Origin: G965222535 sp965222535
GTDB taxonomy: Bacteria > Pseudomonadota > Gammaproteobacteria > HK1
Direction: 5' to 3'
Assembly (NCBI GenBank): GCA_965222535.1
Contig: OZ244957.1
Span: 2,666,001-2,730,000 of the forward strand
DNA length: 64,000 nt
The translations under genes and the position numbers were made by a program. The notes below the pieces were generated by a model. It worked only from the letters and a program-made list of their open reading frames with translations, was not told where the DNA came from and searched no databases. Every line of letters starts with the position of its first letter. The stretch's first letter is position 1. This document shows, piece by piece, positions 45,187-54,239 of the stretch.

Positions 45187-45327
45187 GCCATTTAAATCGC
45201 TCTGCCGTTGGCTCACGCGGCGACTGCTTTCCTGCAAACGCAAGACGCCCAATTTTATAGGCTGAGAACGGTGTGATGCACCCCCTCTGGACATGTCCAG
45301 TCAGGCACAGAGCGGGCATTCAACGTT
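45187..45327. other. Spacer between the duplicated genes
   Basis: No gene. GC-rich DNA unlike the AT-rich genes on either side, including GTGATGCACCCCCTCTGGAC. Followed by a complete dispersed repeat. Confidence 0.4.
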
Positions 45328-45479
45328 GGGGCACCTCAAAAAACCAGCTTCACTGGCTTTTCGAGCTATCCTGCGGGTCTTGTCTATTGGGGGAAGGATT
45401 ATAAATCAATGACTTACGTTACAGGTCATCATGTCCCCTCCCCCAAACCCTCATCCCGTTGAGGTTTTTCGATGTCCCC
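45328..45479. repeat. Full-length 152 bp dispersed repeat, reverse orientation
   Basis: It starts with the hairpin half (GGGCACCTCAAAAAACCAGC-TTC-AC..) and runs through CTTGTCTATTGGGGGAAGGA, TTACGTTACAGGTCATCATG, CCCCTCCCCCAAACCCTCAT to GAGGTTTTTCGATGTCCCC. Its last base abuts the duplicated leader of the second glycosyltransferase gene. Confidence 0.83.
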
Positions 45480-45589
45480 AGAGGAAGTTCTGCTATTTCA
45501 TCCGCGATCAATGAATATCCAAAGAAATAGCTGATAACTTTTATTAAAGAATCAATAAACCATCCTGCAAAATATATTGGTGGCGAAGA

Positions 45590-46549
45590 ATGAGTATTCT
45601 GATAAAAATCCAACACAAAATCTTACTGAACTGTGGTGTTATAAAAGAACACTATGTGGTTTATAAAGCAACTGGTGGGATCACGCATATGCTCATGGGC
45701 TTAGCAGAGTGTATCGATTATGCTGAGAGTAACCATTATTTCTTAATCATAGATTGCAAAACCGCACCAGAGTTTGGTGTGAAATTTAAGGATATGTTTT
45801 ATTTAAAAAATATTCATTATTCTGAAGATTATAATATTTTAAGTAGAAAAATAATAGGAACTCTACCTTCAGAATTTCCACTTGCACGAGCAAAATATAT
45901 ACATCAGGAATTACCTATAATAGCCGAAACACACTATCAAATCATGAGTAATCCAATATTCATTGCAGAATTAAATAGATTTTCTATAATTAATAACAAT
46001 GAAAAAATAGAATGTTATGCCGGGAATGGAAATAAATCACTTGATCATTATTTTCCAATTATACTAAAGTACCTTCTGATACAAAAAGAAATAATGCAAA
46101 AGATATTAGAAAATAAAATAAGAAAGCCTTATGTTGGTGTTCATTTCATAAACAACAAAAAGAAAAATTCAATTGATCTTATTTATCAAGAAGTAATAAA
46201 AATTTTAACCGAGAATGAATATTTAAATTTAATTTATCTAGCAACAGATGATAAATATTCTATAGAAAAATTCAAAGAATTTCTGATGCAATTTAATCAA
46301 CAAACGAAGCGTGAAATATCTTTAAAACACCAAACAGGAATGCCATATAATTCAGGAGATGTTCTTTACGCAATCCGCGAAAGAGTATTAAAGGAAAAAT
46401 GGGGAATGAGTAAATTAGATTTACAAATCAAGATTCTAGAAGATATATATTTATTATACCATAGCACTTTTTTTGTTCCAAGCATTGGATCTGGATACTC
46501 CGATTTAGTAAACGTTATGAGAAAAGCAGGCGATTGCTTTATTAAATAA
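45590..46549 (+). CDS. Putative fucosyltransferase-like glycosyltransferase (copy 2)
   Basis: 319 residues, the same length as copy 1 and about 90% identical to it. The key difference is in the nucleotide-sugar motif: YVGVHFINNK replaces YVGVHFRNNE, so the Arg and the acidic residue expected to be essential in this superfamily are gone. It may be inactive or have a changed donor. The upstream 110 bases are also duplicated, so it keeps its own leader. Confidence 0.5.
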   Translation: MSILIKIQHKILLNCGVIKEHYVVYKATGGITHMLMGLAECIDYAESNHYFLIIDCKTAPEFGVKFKDMFYLKNIHYSEDYNILSRKIIGTLPSEFPLARAKYIHQELPIIAETHYQIMSNPIFIAELNRFSIINNNEKIECYAGNGNKSLDHYFPIILKYLLIQKEIMQKILENKIRKPYVGVHFINNKKKNSIDLIYQEVIKILTENEYLNLIYLATDDKYSIEKFKEFLMQFNQQTKREISLKHQTGMPYNSGDVLYAIRERVLKEKWGMSKLDLQIKILEDIYLLYHSTFFVPSIGSGYSDLVNVMRKAGDCFIK

Positions 46550-46573
46550 AATGTTTGGTGTCTGCTGTATTGA

Positions 46574-46599
46574 CTGAAGGTTTGCCGTATAATTGTTCC
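46574..46599 (+). promoter_or_regulatory. Promoter-like motif upstream of the sulfotransferase gene
   Basis: CTGAAGGTTTGCCGTATAAT, ending in a consensus -10 box. A closely related block (AGAGGGTCTTCCGTATAAT) precedes the next gene at 47665. The shared bases upstream of TATAAT suggest a common regulator or an extended -10 type of promoter. Confidence 0.5.
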
Positions 46600-46771
46600 A
46601 TGCCAATTGATGAGGTTGTTTACAACTTCCCATCAATTTAGAGTCGGCGCTCTTCTTCACCCCTTCTCATGCACTAGATTCGCTTATAGCCCTAGACTCT
46701 CCTAAGCACCTACATTGAACTTCAGCACAGTGATATTTTGAGATACCCTACAGATTTTTTACGGTTCTATT

Positions 46772-47584
46772 ATGCCTAATATAGTAATGATACATCATGG
46801 CCGCTGCGGTAGTACTGTAGTAGCTGATCTATTAAAACAGCATTGTGAAGTTTTTTGGGCTGATGAATTATATACATCAGTTTTTGAAAAATGGTTAAAT
46901 GAAAAAAATAATAAAAATTTACGTTCAGTAACCTCAAAAACTGAAGATCCAATTGATATTTTAAAAAGCAGTATGAATAAATCACAAAAAAAACATTATG
47001 GGTTTGAGATAAAACCTTTTCATTTTCGTTATATTAATGGTACATCTTCAGAATTTTTAAACAAACTGTATTCTTTGAATTTTACTCATTTTATAATTCT
47101 TAGGCGAAAAAATATGCTTCGATCTCTAGTATCCAATCAAGTAGCTGAGCATAAAAACTACTACTTTATTGGAAAAGAAAAAACAGCAGAGATAAAAAAC
47201 ATTTACTTTAATATAAAACAATATGGTTCTCTTTCAAGATTCATCTCAGAATATGAGGATCAACTAAAGCAATTTGAGAAACAATTAAAAGAAAAAAATA
47301 TTCTTAAAATAAATTATGAAAAGCATATTGAACAATCTCCTTACAAAGCTTATTCTCGTATATGTAAATTCATTAATATTAAACCAGAAGAAGCAGATAT
47401 TGTGTATGCTAAAACAAATCCATTCCCATTGGCAGATATCGTACAAAATATGGATGAAGTCGCAGATGCACTCCACAACACTCCGCATGAATGGATGTTA
47501 AAGAAGACTAAATTCTCGCAAATATCCGCAAAAGTCCGTTATGCTATCTTGCGGTTTTTGAAATCAAGGATGATGATCAAATAA
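46772..47584 (+). CDS. Sulfotransferase-family protein
   Basis: 270 residues. The N-terminal IHHGRCGSTVVADLL (7-21) is the PAPS 5'-phosphosulfate loop, and FIILRRKNMLRSLVSNQ (about 107-123) is the 3'-phosphate-binding region of cytosolic-type and Stf0-like sulfotransferases. It would transfer sulfate from PAPS to a hydroxyl on a glycan or lipid. It is AT-rich and lies in the glycan region. No sulfate activation genes are seen in the window. Confidence 0.75.
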   Translation: MPNIVMIHHGRCGSTVVADLLKQHCEVFWADELYTSVFEKWLNEKNNKNLRSVTSKTEDPIDILKSSMNKSQKKHYGFEIKPFHFRYINGTSSEFLNKLYSLNFTHFIILRRKNMLRSLVSNQVAEHKNYYFIGKEKTAEIKNIYFNIKQYGSLSRFISEYEDQLKQFEKQLKEKNILKINYEKHIEQSPYKAYSRICKFINIKPEEADIVYAKTNPFPLADIVQNMDEVADALHNTPHEWMLKKTKFSQISAKVRYAILRFLKSRMMIK

Positions 47585-47664
47585 CTTCAGGCTGTCAACA
47601 CAACGCAGTATATGCCCCTTTGACCAAAGCTAAAATGTCCCCTTTGCATAGCTGCTCCGTACCA

Positions 47665-47692
47665 ATAGAGGGTCTTCCGTATAATAGTTACC
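47665..47692 (+). promoter_or_regulatory. Promoter-like motif upstream of the enolase-superfamily gene
   Basis: AGAGGGTCTTCCGTATAAT with a consensus -10 box, 20 bases before the ATG; related to the block at 46574. Because the spacing to the ATG is short, the mRNA leader would be about 10-15 bases. Confidence 0.5.
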
Positions 47693-47710
47693 GATTATTG
47701 TTGGTTGATT

Positions 47711-48928
47711 ATGAAACTTGCTGATTTGGAAGTCTTTGTCGTTGCCAACGCGCCCCCAGGATGGGGTGGACGTTATTTTATATTTGTTAAGCTGACCACC
47801 GCTTGCGGCATTGTCGGTTATGGCGAGGTGTATGCCGGTAGCATCGGCCCGATTGTTATGCGCCACGTTATTCACGACTTATTCAGCCGCTACTTGGAAG
47901 GTGAAAATCCCGAGAACATTGAGCTGATGTTCCGCCGCGTTTATTCATCGGGATTCAGCCAACGCCCTGATCCGACGTTGATGGGCGCATTCTCCGGCAT
48001 GGAGATTGCATGTTGGGATATCATCGGCAAAGCCTTGGAAAAACCGATCTATGCGCTGTTGGGGGGATTGCTGAACGAGCGCTTGCGATCGTATTCGTAC
48101 CTCTACCCATTGCCACATCACGATCACGCAGCATTCTGGAGCAGCGCGGAGATGGCTGCGGAAGCAGCAGTAAGAATGCAGCAACGTGGCTTTACCGCAG
48201 TTAAATTCGACCCTGCGGGGCCCTATACGGTACGCGGCGGGCATCAGCCGGCATTAAGCGATATCGATTTGTCGGTAGCATTTTGTCGTAACATCCAAGC
48301 CGCAACCGAACGTCAGGTTGATCTTTTATTCGGTACTCATGGGCAGTTCACTACTGCTGCCGCGATTCGCTTGGGGCGCTGTTTGGAGCCCTTCGACCCA
48401 TTGTGGTTTGAAGAGCCTTGTCCACCCGATAATGTGCTCGAATTCGCTACCGTCGCCGCCAATTGTCGGGTGCCGATCGCCGCCGGCGAACGACTGACCA
48501 CTAAAGCTGAATTCGCCACCTTACTGCGCACGGGAGGTGCCGCGATCCTGCAACCGGCGCTGGGACGTGCTGGCGGCATCTTAGAGGGTAAAAAAATTGC
48601 CGCTATCGCCGAATCATTTAACGCTCAGATAGCGCCCCACCTATATGCAGGGCCGGTGGAATGGGCAGCCAATATTCAGTTGGCGGCGACGCTCCCGAAT
48701 CTGCTGTTGGTCGAGACCATAGAAACTGGCGGCAGCGCATTTCAGCGCCAACTGATCGGCAGCACCATTGCTTGGGAGGAGGGCTTTATCATTCCGCCGA
48801 GAACCCCTGGTTTGGGTATCCAATTTGACGAAGAGCTGGCGCGCGCTAATCCTTACACGGGCAACAGCTTACATTTGGAAATGCAAGAAACGCCCTGCAG
48901 CTACCAACAGCCCAATGCTTTCCTTTGA
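47711..48928 (+). CDS. Mandelate racemase/muconate lactonizing enzyme family (acid-sugar dehydratase-like)
   Basis: 405 residues from the ATG at 47711. Enolase-superfamily layout: a capping N-terminal domain (GYGEVYAG..), then a barrel with FTAVKFDPAGPY, the metal ligands around WFEEPCPPDN and IAAGERLTTKAEF, and a late APHLYAGPVEWAA. It resembles RspA/galactonate-dehydratase-type enzymes, which remove water from sugar acids. The GC-rich composition is unlike the AT-rich glycan genes beside it, so it likely belongs to the older chromosome. Substrate unassigned. Confidence 0.85.
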   Translation: MKLADLEVFVVANAPPGWGGRYFIFVKLTTACGIVGYGEVYAGSIGPIVMRHVIHDLFSRYLEGENPENIELMFRRVYSSGFSQRPDPTLMGAFSGMEIACWDIIGKALEKPIYALLGGLLNERLRSYSYLYPLPHHDHAAFWSSAEMAAEAAVRMQQRGFTAVKFDPAGPYTVRGGHQPALSDIDLSVAFCRNIQAATERQVDLLFGTHGQFTTAAAIRLGRCLEPFDPLWFEEPCPPDNVLEFATVAANCRVPIAAGERLTTKAEFATLLRTGGAAILQPALGRAGGILEGKKIAAIAESFNAQIAPHLYAGPVEWAANIQLAATLPNLLLVETIETGGSAFQRQLIGSTIAWEEGFIIPPRTPGLGIQFDEELARANPYTGNSLHLEMQETPCSYQQPNAFL

Positions 48929-49443
48929 GGCGCTCCAGATCAACATTTGGGCACCTCAAAAAACCAGATCCGCTAGCTTTTCGAGGTACCTTGCGAGGCT
49001 TTTGTCTATCGATGGAAGAGTTATAAATCCATAACAGAATGGGGCTTACGTTACAGGTGAGCATATCCCTTCCCCCAACCCCCCATCTCGTTGAGGTTTT
49101 TCGAGGTCACCAATGAAGTCCTCGGATAATAATCCCGCATAAGAGCGGTTATTGAGCCAATCTCTATTTGGCCATGATCTACCAATTGGTCCTTGGAGAA
49201 GTTGGACGGTCGCTCCGCTCACCCATCCAGCGGGGAACTCTCACTCATCTTCGTTGCCGATGCTCTGAAATCAGGAACACTGATTCAGCCTAGCGTGCAA
49301 ATATTCCGCGCTCGATCGTTTCGCGCCAGTATTCACTGGCTCACAGGTCACTGTTTATTCCATTGGATTCTGTCGCATCTGTATCCGGTGCTCAGTGAGT
49401 AACATTAATCATTGTATTGGTGAGGTTTTTCGGGGCGCTCAAT
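48929..49443. other. Intergenic region, repeat copy plus unassigned DNA
   Basis: It holds the full repeat at 48949-49111. The next ~300 bases show no convincing gene. A short repeat end (GTGAGGTTTTTCGGGGCGCT) lies at about 49421-49440, directly before the glycosyltransferase ATG. Confidence 0.5.
48949..49111. repeat. Full-length ~163 bp dispersed repeat, reverse orientation
   Basis: GGGCACCTCAAAAAACCAGA..CTAGCTTTTCGAGGTACC hairpin, then GTCTATCGATGGAAGAG, ATAACAGAATGGGGCTTACG, CCCTTCCCCCAACCCCCCAT and GAGGTTTTTCGAGGTCACC. Downstream of the enolase-superfamily gene. Confidence 0.82.
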
Positions 49444-51645
49444 ATGGCAGCTAGAAAATCTTTATCTGTGTTGATGCCTGTCTATAATGCAGAGCCTTAC
49501 TTGGATGAGAGTATTCAAAGTATTTTGAACCAAACATATTCTGATTTTGAGTTTCTTATTCTCGACGATGCTTCTACTGATAACAGCCTCCAGAAAATAC
49601 AAAGCTATGCAAAAAAAGACAGCCGGATTCAAATCATAGTAAATAAAGAAAATGTAGGAGAATCTTGTTCTCGTAATATTTTACTAAAAACAACCCAAAA
49701 ACCATTTATCGCTTGGATGGATGCCGACGATATTAGCTTGCCGCATAGATTAGAAGCACAAATTAAATTTTTAAGAGAAAATCGATCGATAGATGCTGTG
49801 AGCTGCCAATTTTCTACTTTTGGAGATAGCTATTACGGGCATAAGAATTTTGTATCAGATTATTCACTTCTAGATCTTGAGATAAAAACAAATTTTTTAT
49901 TTGGCTATGATTTTCTTTTTGGGTGCTCTTTTATCAGAATGAAGAAAATAAAAAGGCATAATCTTTTTTTTGACGAAGATTCTCATTTATCTACAGGCGC
50001 AGATCATAAATATATCTTGGATTGTTTCTTTTTTATGCGATTTGCTAATCTGAGAAAAATGTTATATTACTATCGCCAGCATTCCAGTCAAAATATGAGG
50101 ATCAATGAAAGTAAAATAGCTATTTCTTATATCAATATAGTAAAAAACAATCTTTCTAATTTTAATATTAACATAGAAGAGAAATTATTGAAAGCAATTA
50201 TAAAATATGATAATGCAGCATTAGATCTGAAGAAGCTTAGAGAAATTCATGAAATTTTCTATCAAATTATTTCTATTAATAATTTCTATGGTTATCGTGG
50301 AATTGATAAAAATATTTTTGCAAAATATATCTATCAAACTATAGTACAGTATTGGAATAAAAAAATTATTAAAGAAAAAGACTTTATTGAAATCCGGCAA
50401 GTTGTTCAGAATTCAATAAAAACTTTCCCTGTGATCAAAGATAATATTCTATCCCAGTTGCACCATATCGTGTTTCGCTATTGGAATGAGAACACTATTC
50501 CCCAAAAACAAGGATTAGAAACGATACAACGCTCCGCACAAAACATCATAAAAACTTTCCCTGTGATCAAAGACAATATTCTCTCTAACCTGCATCATGT
50601 GGTATTTCGCTACTGGAATGAAAATACTCTTCTTCAGAAGAGAGGATTAGAAACGATACAACGCTCCGCACAAAATATCATAAACGCTTTTCCTGAAACT
50701 AAAGATAATATTCTCTCTAACCTGCACCATGTGGTATTTCGCTACTGGAATGAAAATACTCTTCTTCAGAAGAGAGGGGTAGAAACGATACAACGCTCCG
50801 CACAAAACATCATAAATGCTTTTCCTGAAACTAAAGATAATATTCTCTCTAACCTGCACCATGTGGTATTTCGCTACTGGAATGAAAATACTCTTCTTCA
50901 GAAGAGATGGGTAGAAACGATACAACGCTCCGCACAAAACATCATAAATGCTTTTCCTGAAACTAAAGATAATATTCTCTCTAACCTGCACCATGTGGTA
51001 TTTCGCTACTGGAATGAAAATACTCTTCTTCAGAAGAGAGGGGTAGAAACGATACAACGCTCCGCACAAAACATCATAAATGCTTTTCCTGAAACTAAAG
51101 ATAATATTCTCTCTAACCTGCACCAGAGAGGGGTAGAAACGATACAACGCTCCGCACAAAACATCATAAATGCTTTTCCTGAAACTAAAGATAATATTCT
51201 CTCTAACCTGCACCATGTGGTATTTCGCTACTGGAATGAAAATACTCTTCTTCAGAAGAGAGGGGTAGAAACGATACAACGCTCCGCACAAAACATCATA
51301 AATGCTTTTCCTGAAACTAAAGATAATATTCTCTCTAACCTGCACCATGTGGTATTTCGCTACTGGAATGAAAATACTCTTCTTCAGAAGAGAGGGGTAG
51401 AAACGATACAACGCTCCGCACAAAACATCATAAATGCTTTTCCTGAAACTAAAGATAATATTCTCTCTAACCTGCACCATGTGGTATTTCGCTACTGGAA
51501 TGAAAATACTCTTCTTCAGAAGAGAGGGGTAGAAACGATACAACGCTCCGCACAAAACATCATAAACGCTTTTCCTGAAACTAAAGATAATATTACTCCC
51601 TATCTGACTAAAGTCATACCCTCAAAAAAAGTCACTGGATTATAA
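49444..51645 (+). CDS. Family 2 glycosyltransferase with long C-terminal tandem repeats
   Basis: 733 residues from the ATG at 49444. Residues ~6-240 are a GT-A domain: LSVLMPVYNAEPYLDESIQS, LILDDASTDNS, and the metal site WMDADD at 91-96. From about residue 357 the protein is made of 44-residue units (GVETIQRSAQNIINAFPETK.., HHVVFRYWNENTLLQKR), each predicted helical. It presumably builds a surface polysaccharide in the cytosol. The ribosome site is poor, and a dispersed-repeat end lies immediately upstream. Repeat number is likely variable between isolates. Confidence 0.82.
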   Translation: MAARKSLSVLMPVYNAEPYLDESIQSILNQTYSDFEFLILDDASTDNSLQKIQSYAKKDSRIQIIVNKENVGESCSRNILLKTTQKPFIAWMDADDISLPHRLEAQIKFLRENRSIDAVSCQFSTFGDSYYGHKNFVSDYSLLDLEIKTNFLFGYDFLFGCSFIRMKKIKRHNLFFDEDSHLSTGADHKYILDCFFFMRFANLRKMLYYYRQHSSQNMRINESKIAISYINIVKNNLSNFNINIEEKLLKAIIKYDNAALDLKKLREIHEIFYQIISINNFYGYRGIDKNIFAKYIYQTIVQYWNKKIIKEKDFIEIRQVVQNSIKTFPVIKDNILSQLHHIVFRYWNENTIPQKQGLETIQRSAQNIIKTFPVIKDNILSNLHHVVFRYWNENTLLQKRGLETIQRSAQNIINAFPETKDNILSNLHHVVFRYWNENTLLQKRGVETIQRSAQNIINAFPETKDNILSNLHHVVFRYWNENTLLQKRWVETIQRSAQNIINAFPETKDNILSNLHHVVFRYWNENTLLQKRGVETIQRSAQNIINAFPETKDNILSNLHQRGVETIQRSAQNIINAFPETKDNILSNLHHVVFRYWNENTLLQKRGVETIQRSAQNIINAFPETKDNILSNLHHVVFRYWNENTLLQKRGVETIQRSAQNIINAFPETKDNILSNLHHVVFRYWNENTLLQKRGVETIQRSAQNIINAFPETKDNITPYLTKVIPSKKVTGL
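50512..51597 (+). repeat. Nine 132 bp tandem repeats inside the glycosyltransferase gene
   Basis: Units start at 50512, 50644, 50776, 50908, 51040, 51130, 51262, 51394 and 51526. The fifth is only 90 bp (a 42 bp in-frame deletion) and the last is partial. A more diverged unit precedes them at about 50380. The later units are almost base-identical, so the expansion is recent. Every unit length is a multiple of 3. Confidence 0.92.
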
Positions 51646-51649
51646 TAAT

Positions 51650-51690
51650 AAGGGCACCTAGAAAAACCCCATGATTATAAGGGGGTGCTT
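51650..51690 (+). terminator. Hairpin after the repeat-bearing glycosyltransferase gene
   Basis: GGGCACCTAGAAAAACCCC, a short loop, then GGGGGTGCTT: the arms CCCC/GGGG and GCACC/GGTGC can pair. It looks like a worn hairpin half of the dispersed repeat and follows the stop codon closely. Confidence 0.45.
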
Positions 51691-51840
51691 CATCTGATAT
51701 TCAAATCAGGTCAGTATGCTGAGAAGAATCGAGCACCGTCTGAGAAGTTTTGATTCCTTTGCAAAAGTCATCGCTGGAATGACTTTCAAGGATGCATTGA
51801 GGTAACATTGTTCGATCAGGTCGCTTCAGATATTTTACTG

Positions 51841-54039
51841 TCATGGCTGTTTGTTTTCAGGCTTTTGGCTCATATAGGCTTTCAGTTGACTTGCTGATCT
51901 ATCGTTTGGCCGTAGCTTAAGCAGCTTTTTGATGTGCTTAGTCGCTTGCTCTCTGTTCCCTCTGGCGATGTAAAAAGACGTCATATTTTTTTCCGCATCA
52001 GCCAAATGCACTCCGGCTTGATCTATTGATTGGTAATATTGTTCTGGGGTATTAATGCCTAGCCTTAAGTTCATAAATATCAGTATGCTATAATAATTTA
52101 TATTTTTATCAAATGCTGCATCACCTAAACTTGCGAATTTTTGATAAATTTCTTTAGCTTTCTCTTTATATTCTGGTTTGGTTTTTGACTGTGACAAATA
52201 AAATAAAAATAAATGAGTATAGAATCCGAATAATCCATGCCTACCATGCAGTAAGCCAGTTTCAGCTATGCGCATGGCTCTACGATAATTCCCTAAGCCT
52301 TTATGTGCATTAAATAATACATTCAATAAGTTATACTCCGTAGACCAGCGCCAAGACTTATTCAGTGCACTCATCATTTCAATACTGTGCCTGTATCGCT
52401 TTAGTTTGTTAAGTTCTTTTCCTGCTCTCCATAGAATTGACACCTGTTCTGGATGAAATACAAGCAAATCAGGATCGTAGACGCCTTTCTTTTGTAAAAA
52501 AACTTTGTTTATATTTTTATAATCTTTCCACCACTGAATATCTACAAATATGACCAATGATGCTATCGCTATCCCAATAATGAGTACTAAAGGACGTATT
52601 AGTGTACTGACTTTATTCAAATAAATAATTTTTATACCTTCCTCTTCAGCGACACGAATAATAATAGCGGCATATACAGATATAATCATGATTGGAGCAA
52701 CCAACTGCATAGGGAAACTGAATATCCCATTAACCAACGATGAGCATACACCTGAAAAAACACAGATAACCATCAATTTCCATTCATAGTTAGCCTTAAT
52801 CATTGAATAAAATGCAGAATAAAATGCAGAATAAAATACAGATATAATACAGGACAAATAAAGAATTAATCCAGGCAGTCCTGTTTCTATCCACATTTCC
52901 AAATAATCATTATGCGCACGAAATGTCGCCAGACTTTTGAAGTTCTTATATCCGGCTAACATATTTTCAAAAAAACCTCCCAAGCCATAACCAAACACTG
53001 GCGCATTCTTTATCATTTCCAAACAGGCCCGCCAGATCATATAGCGAGGACTGATAGTGTTTCCTGATGTTTTTCCTGCAGTCTCAATTATAGAGCCTAA
53101 TTCGGTTATTATATAATTAGAAAATAGTACAAATTGTCCTTTAGAATTAAAGCTAATCAACACTAAAAGTAAGCATAACTCAAATAAAACCAGTAGTGTG
53201 ACTTGCTTTCTGGATGCTTTATATCCTGCTATAAGTTGTTGACGAACAGAACTATTAAGCATAAATGCAGTGATCATGATCGTAATACCAAAGCCAACTG
53301 CTACCCAAGATCCTCTGGCTGTCGTGTGATAAATTGCAGCCAAAATCAAGACCGTGCTAATACCATAAAATAGTTTTAGTTTTAACGTATTAGATGGCCT
53401 TAGCTGAAGATAAATACTGGCTGGAAAAGACAATACCATAAAATGTCCCATCAAATTCTTATTTCCAAAAGTGCCTGCAGGTACTGCAGCTTGAGGTATG
53501 CCTGTATAGCCGAGGAAAACTTGTGCCATTACAACCAAAGAAACCGCTACAGCGGATAACATAATACCATTCAGCAGTATCGGAATATGCTGCATTCTTA
53601 GTTGCAAGCAGAGATAAAATCCGAATACCCCAGTAAGCCACTGAGTCCATTTAAAAACGTAGAAATCAATTCGGATAGCCCAAAATGCAGTTATTGAAAT
53701 CCAGAGTATAAAACTAAGAAACACCAATCGTGGCCAACTTAATTCTAATGACTGCCGATTGCTATATTGTTGCCAGCACCATACAACAAAAATAATCGAT
53801 AGCGTTACTTGCCCCCATATAGCTTTCAGCAACATCGGATTCGCGATATTAGGTTTTGTCCAACATCCAATAACACCAACGCCGAAATAGACAATAAACA
53901 GCAACCAACAGAGTCGCTCAGAATCCAGCAGTACCGATGATGAAGTTATCGGCACCGCTTTTTTATTTGCAGCAGATCTTGACAGCAGCATTGCTGCTGT
54001 TTTGGTGGTTCTAACAGCGTATCGCTTCTTGTATCCCAT
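51841..54039 (-). CDS. O-antigen ligase/PglL-like membrane protein with C-terminal TPR-like region (copy 1)
   Basis: 732 residues. About 12 membrane segments in the first ~480 residues, with the Wzy_C hallmark TFRAHNDYLEMWIETGLPGL, whose His is essential in WaaL and PglL ligases. The soluble C-terminal ~230 residues have a repeat-like helical pattern (YNLLNVLFNAHKGLGNYRRA.., AERNM/ATKHIKKLLKLRP), consistent with TPRs. It likely transfers a lipid-linked glycan to lipid A core or to protein, on the periplasmic face. It is paralogous to the next gene upstream. Confidence 0.78.
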   Translation of the reverse strand: MGYKKRYAVRTTKTAAMLLSRSAANKKAVPITSSSVLLDSERLCWLLFIVYFGVGVIGCWTKPNIANPMLLKAIWGQVTLSIIFVVWCWQQYSNRQSLELSWPRLVFLSFILWISITAFWAIRIDFYVFKWTQWLTGVFGFYLCLQLRMQHIPILLNGIMLSAVAVSLVVMAQVFLGYTGIPQAAVPAGTFGNKNLMGHFMVLSFPASIYLQLRPSNTLKLKLFYGISTVLILAAIYHTTARGSWVAVGFGITIMITAFMLNSSVRQQLIAGYKASRKQVTLLVLFELCLLLVLISFNSKGQFVLFSNYIITELGSIIETAGKTSGNTISPRYMIWRACLEMIKNAPVFGYGLGGFFENMLAGYKNFKSLATFRAHNDYLEMWIETGLPGLILYLSCIISVFYSAFYSAFYSMIKANYEWKLMVICVFSGVCSSLVNGIFSFPMQLVAPIMIISVYAAIIIRVAEEEGIKIIYLNKVSTLIRPLVLIIGIAIASLVIFVDIQWWKDYKNINKVFLQKKGVYDPDLLVFHPEQVSILWRAGKELNKLKRYRHSIEMMSALNKSWRWSTEYNLLNVLFNAHKGLGNYRRAMRIAETGLLHGRHGLFGFYTHLFLFYLSQSKTKPEYKEKAKEIYQKFASLGDAAFDKNINYYSILIFMNLRLGINTPEQYYQSIDQAGVHLADAEKNMTSFYIARGNREQATKHIKKLLKLRPNDRSASQLKAYMSQKPENKQP

Positions 54040-54239
54040 GGCTCATAATGTAGCTATTTTGTACTGGATTCGCACCCTTAGTTTGTTGGCTGTGCATCGA
54101 CAGCAAACGCCAGTGTATACCAAATTTGTTGCATTTGTTGTATTAATAGTTTTCGGCATCGTGGATACATGAGAACGTATTATAGAAAAATACAGATTTT
54201 CATCTTATTTCGTATTTTATTGTAAATATATTAATTATT
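54040..54239. other. AT-rich spacer between the two ligase-like genes
   Basis: 200 bases, no gene. Presumably carries the promoter for the downstream ligase-like gene. No hairpin half or dispersed repeat is seen here. Confidence 0.4.

Noticed and set aside
50512..51597. Regular repeats considered as a CRISPR array
   Set aside because: The units are 132 bp, have no unique spacers and are fully coding in frame with a glycosyltransferase.
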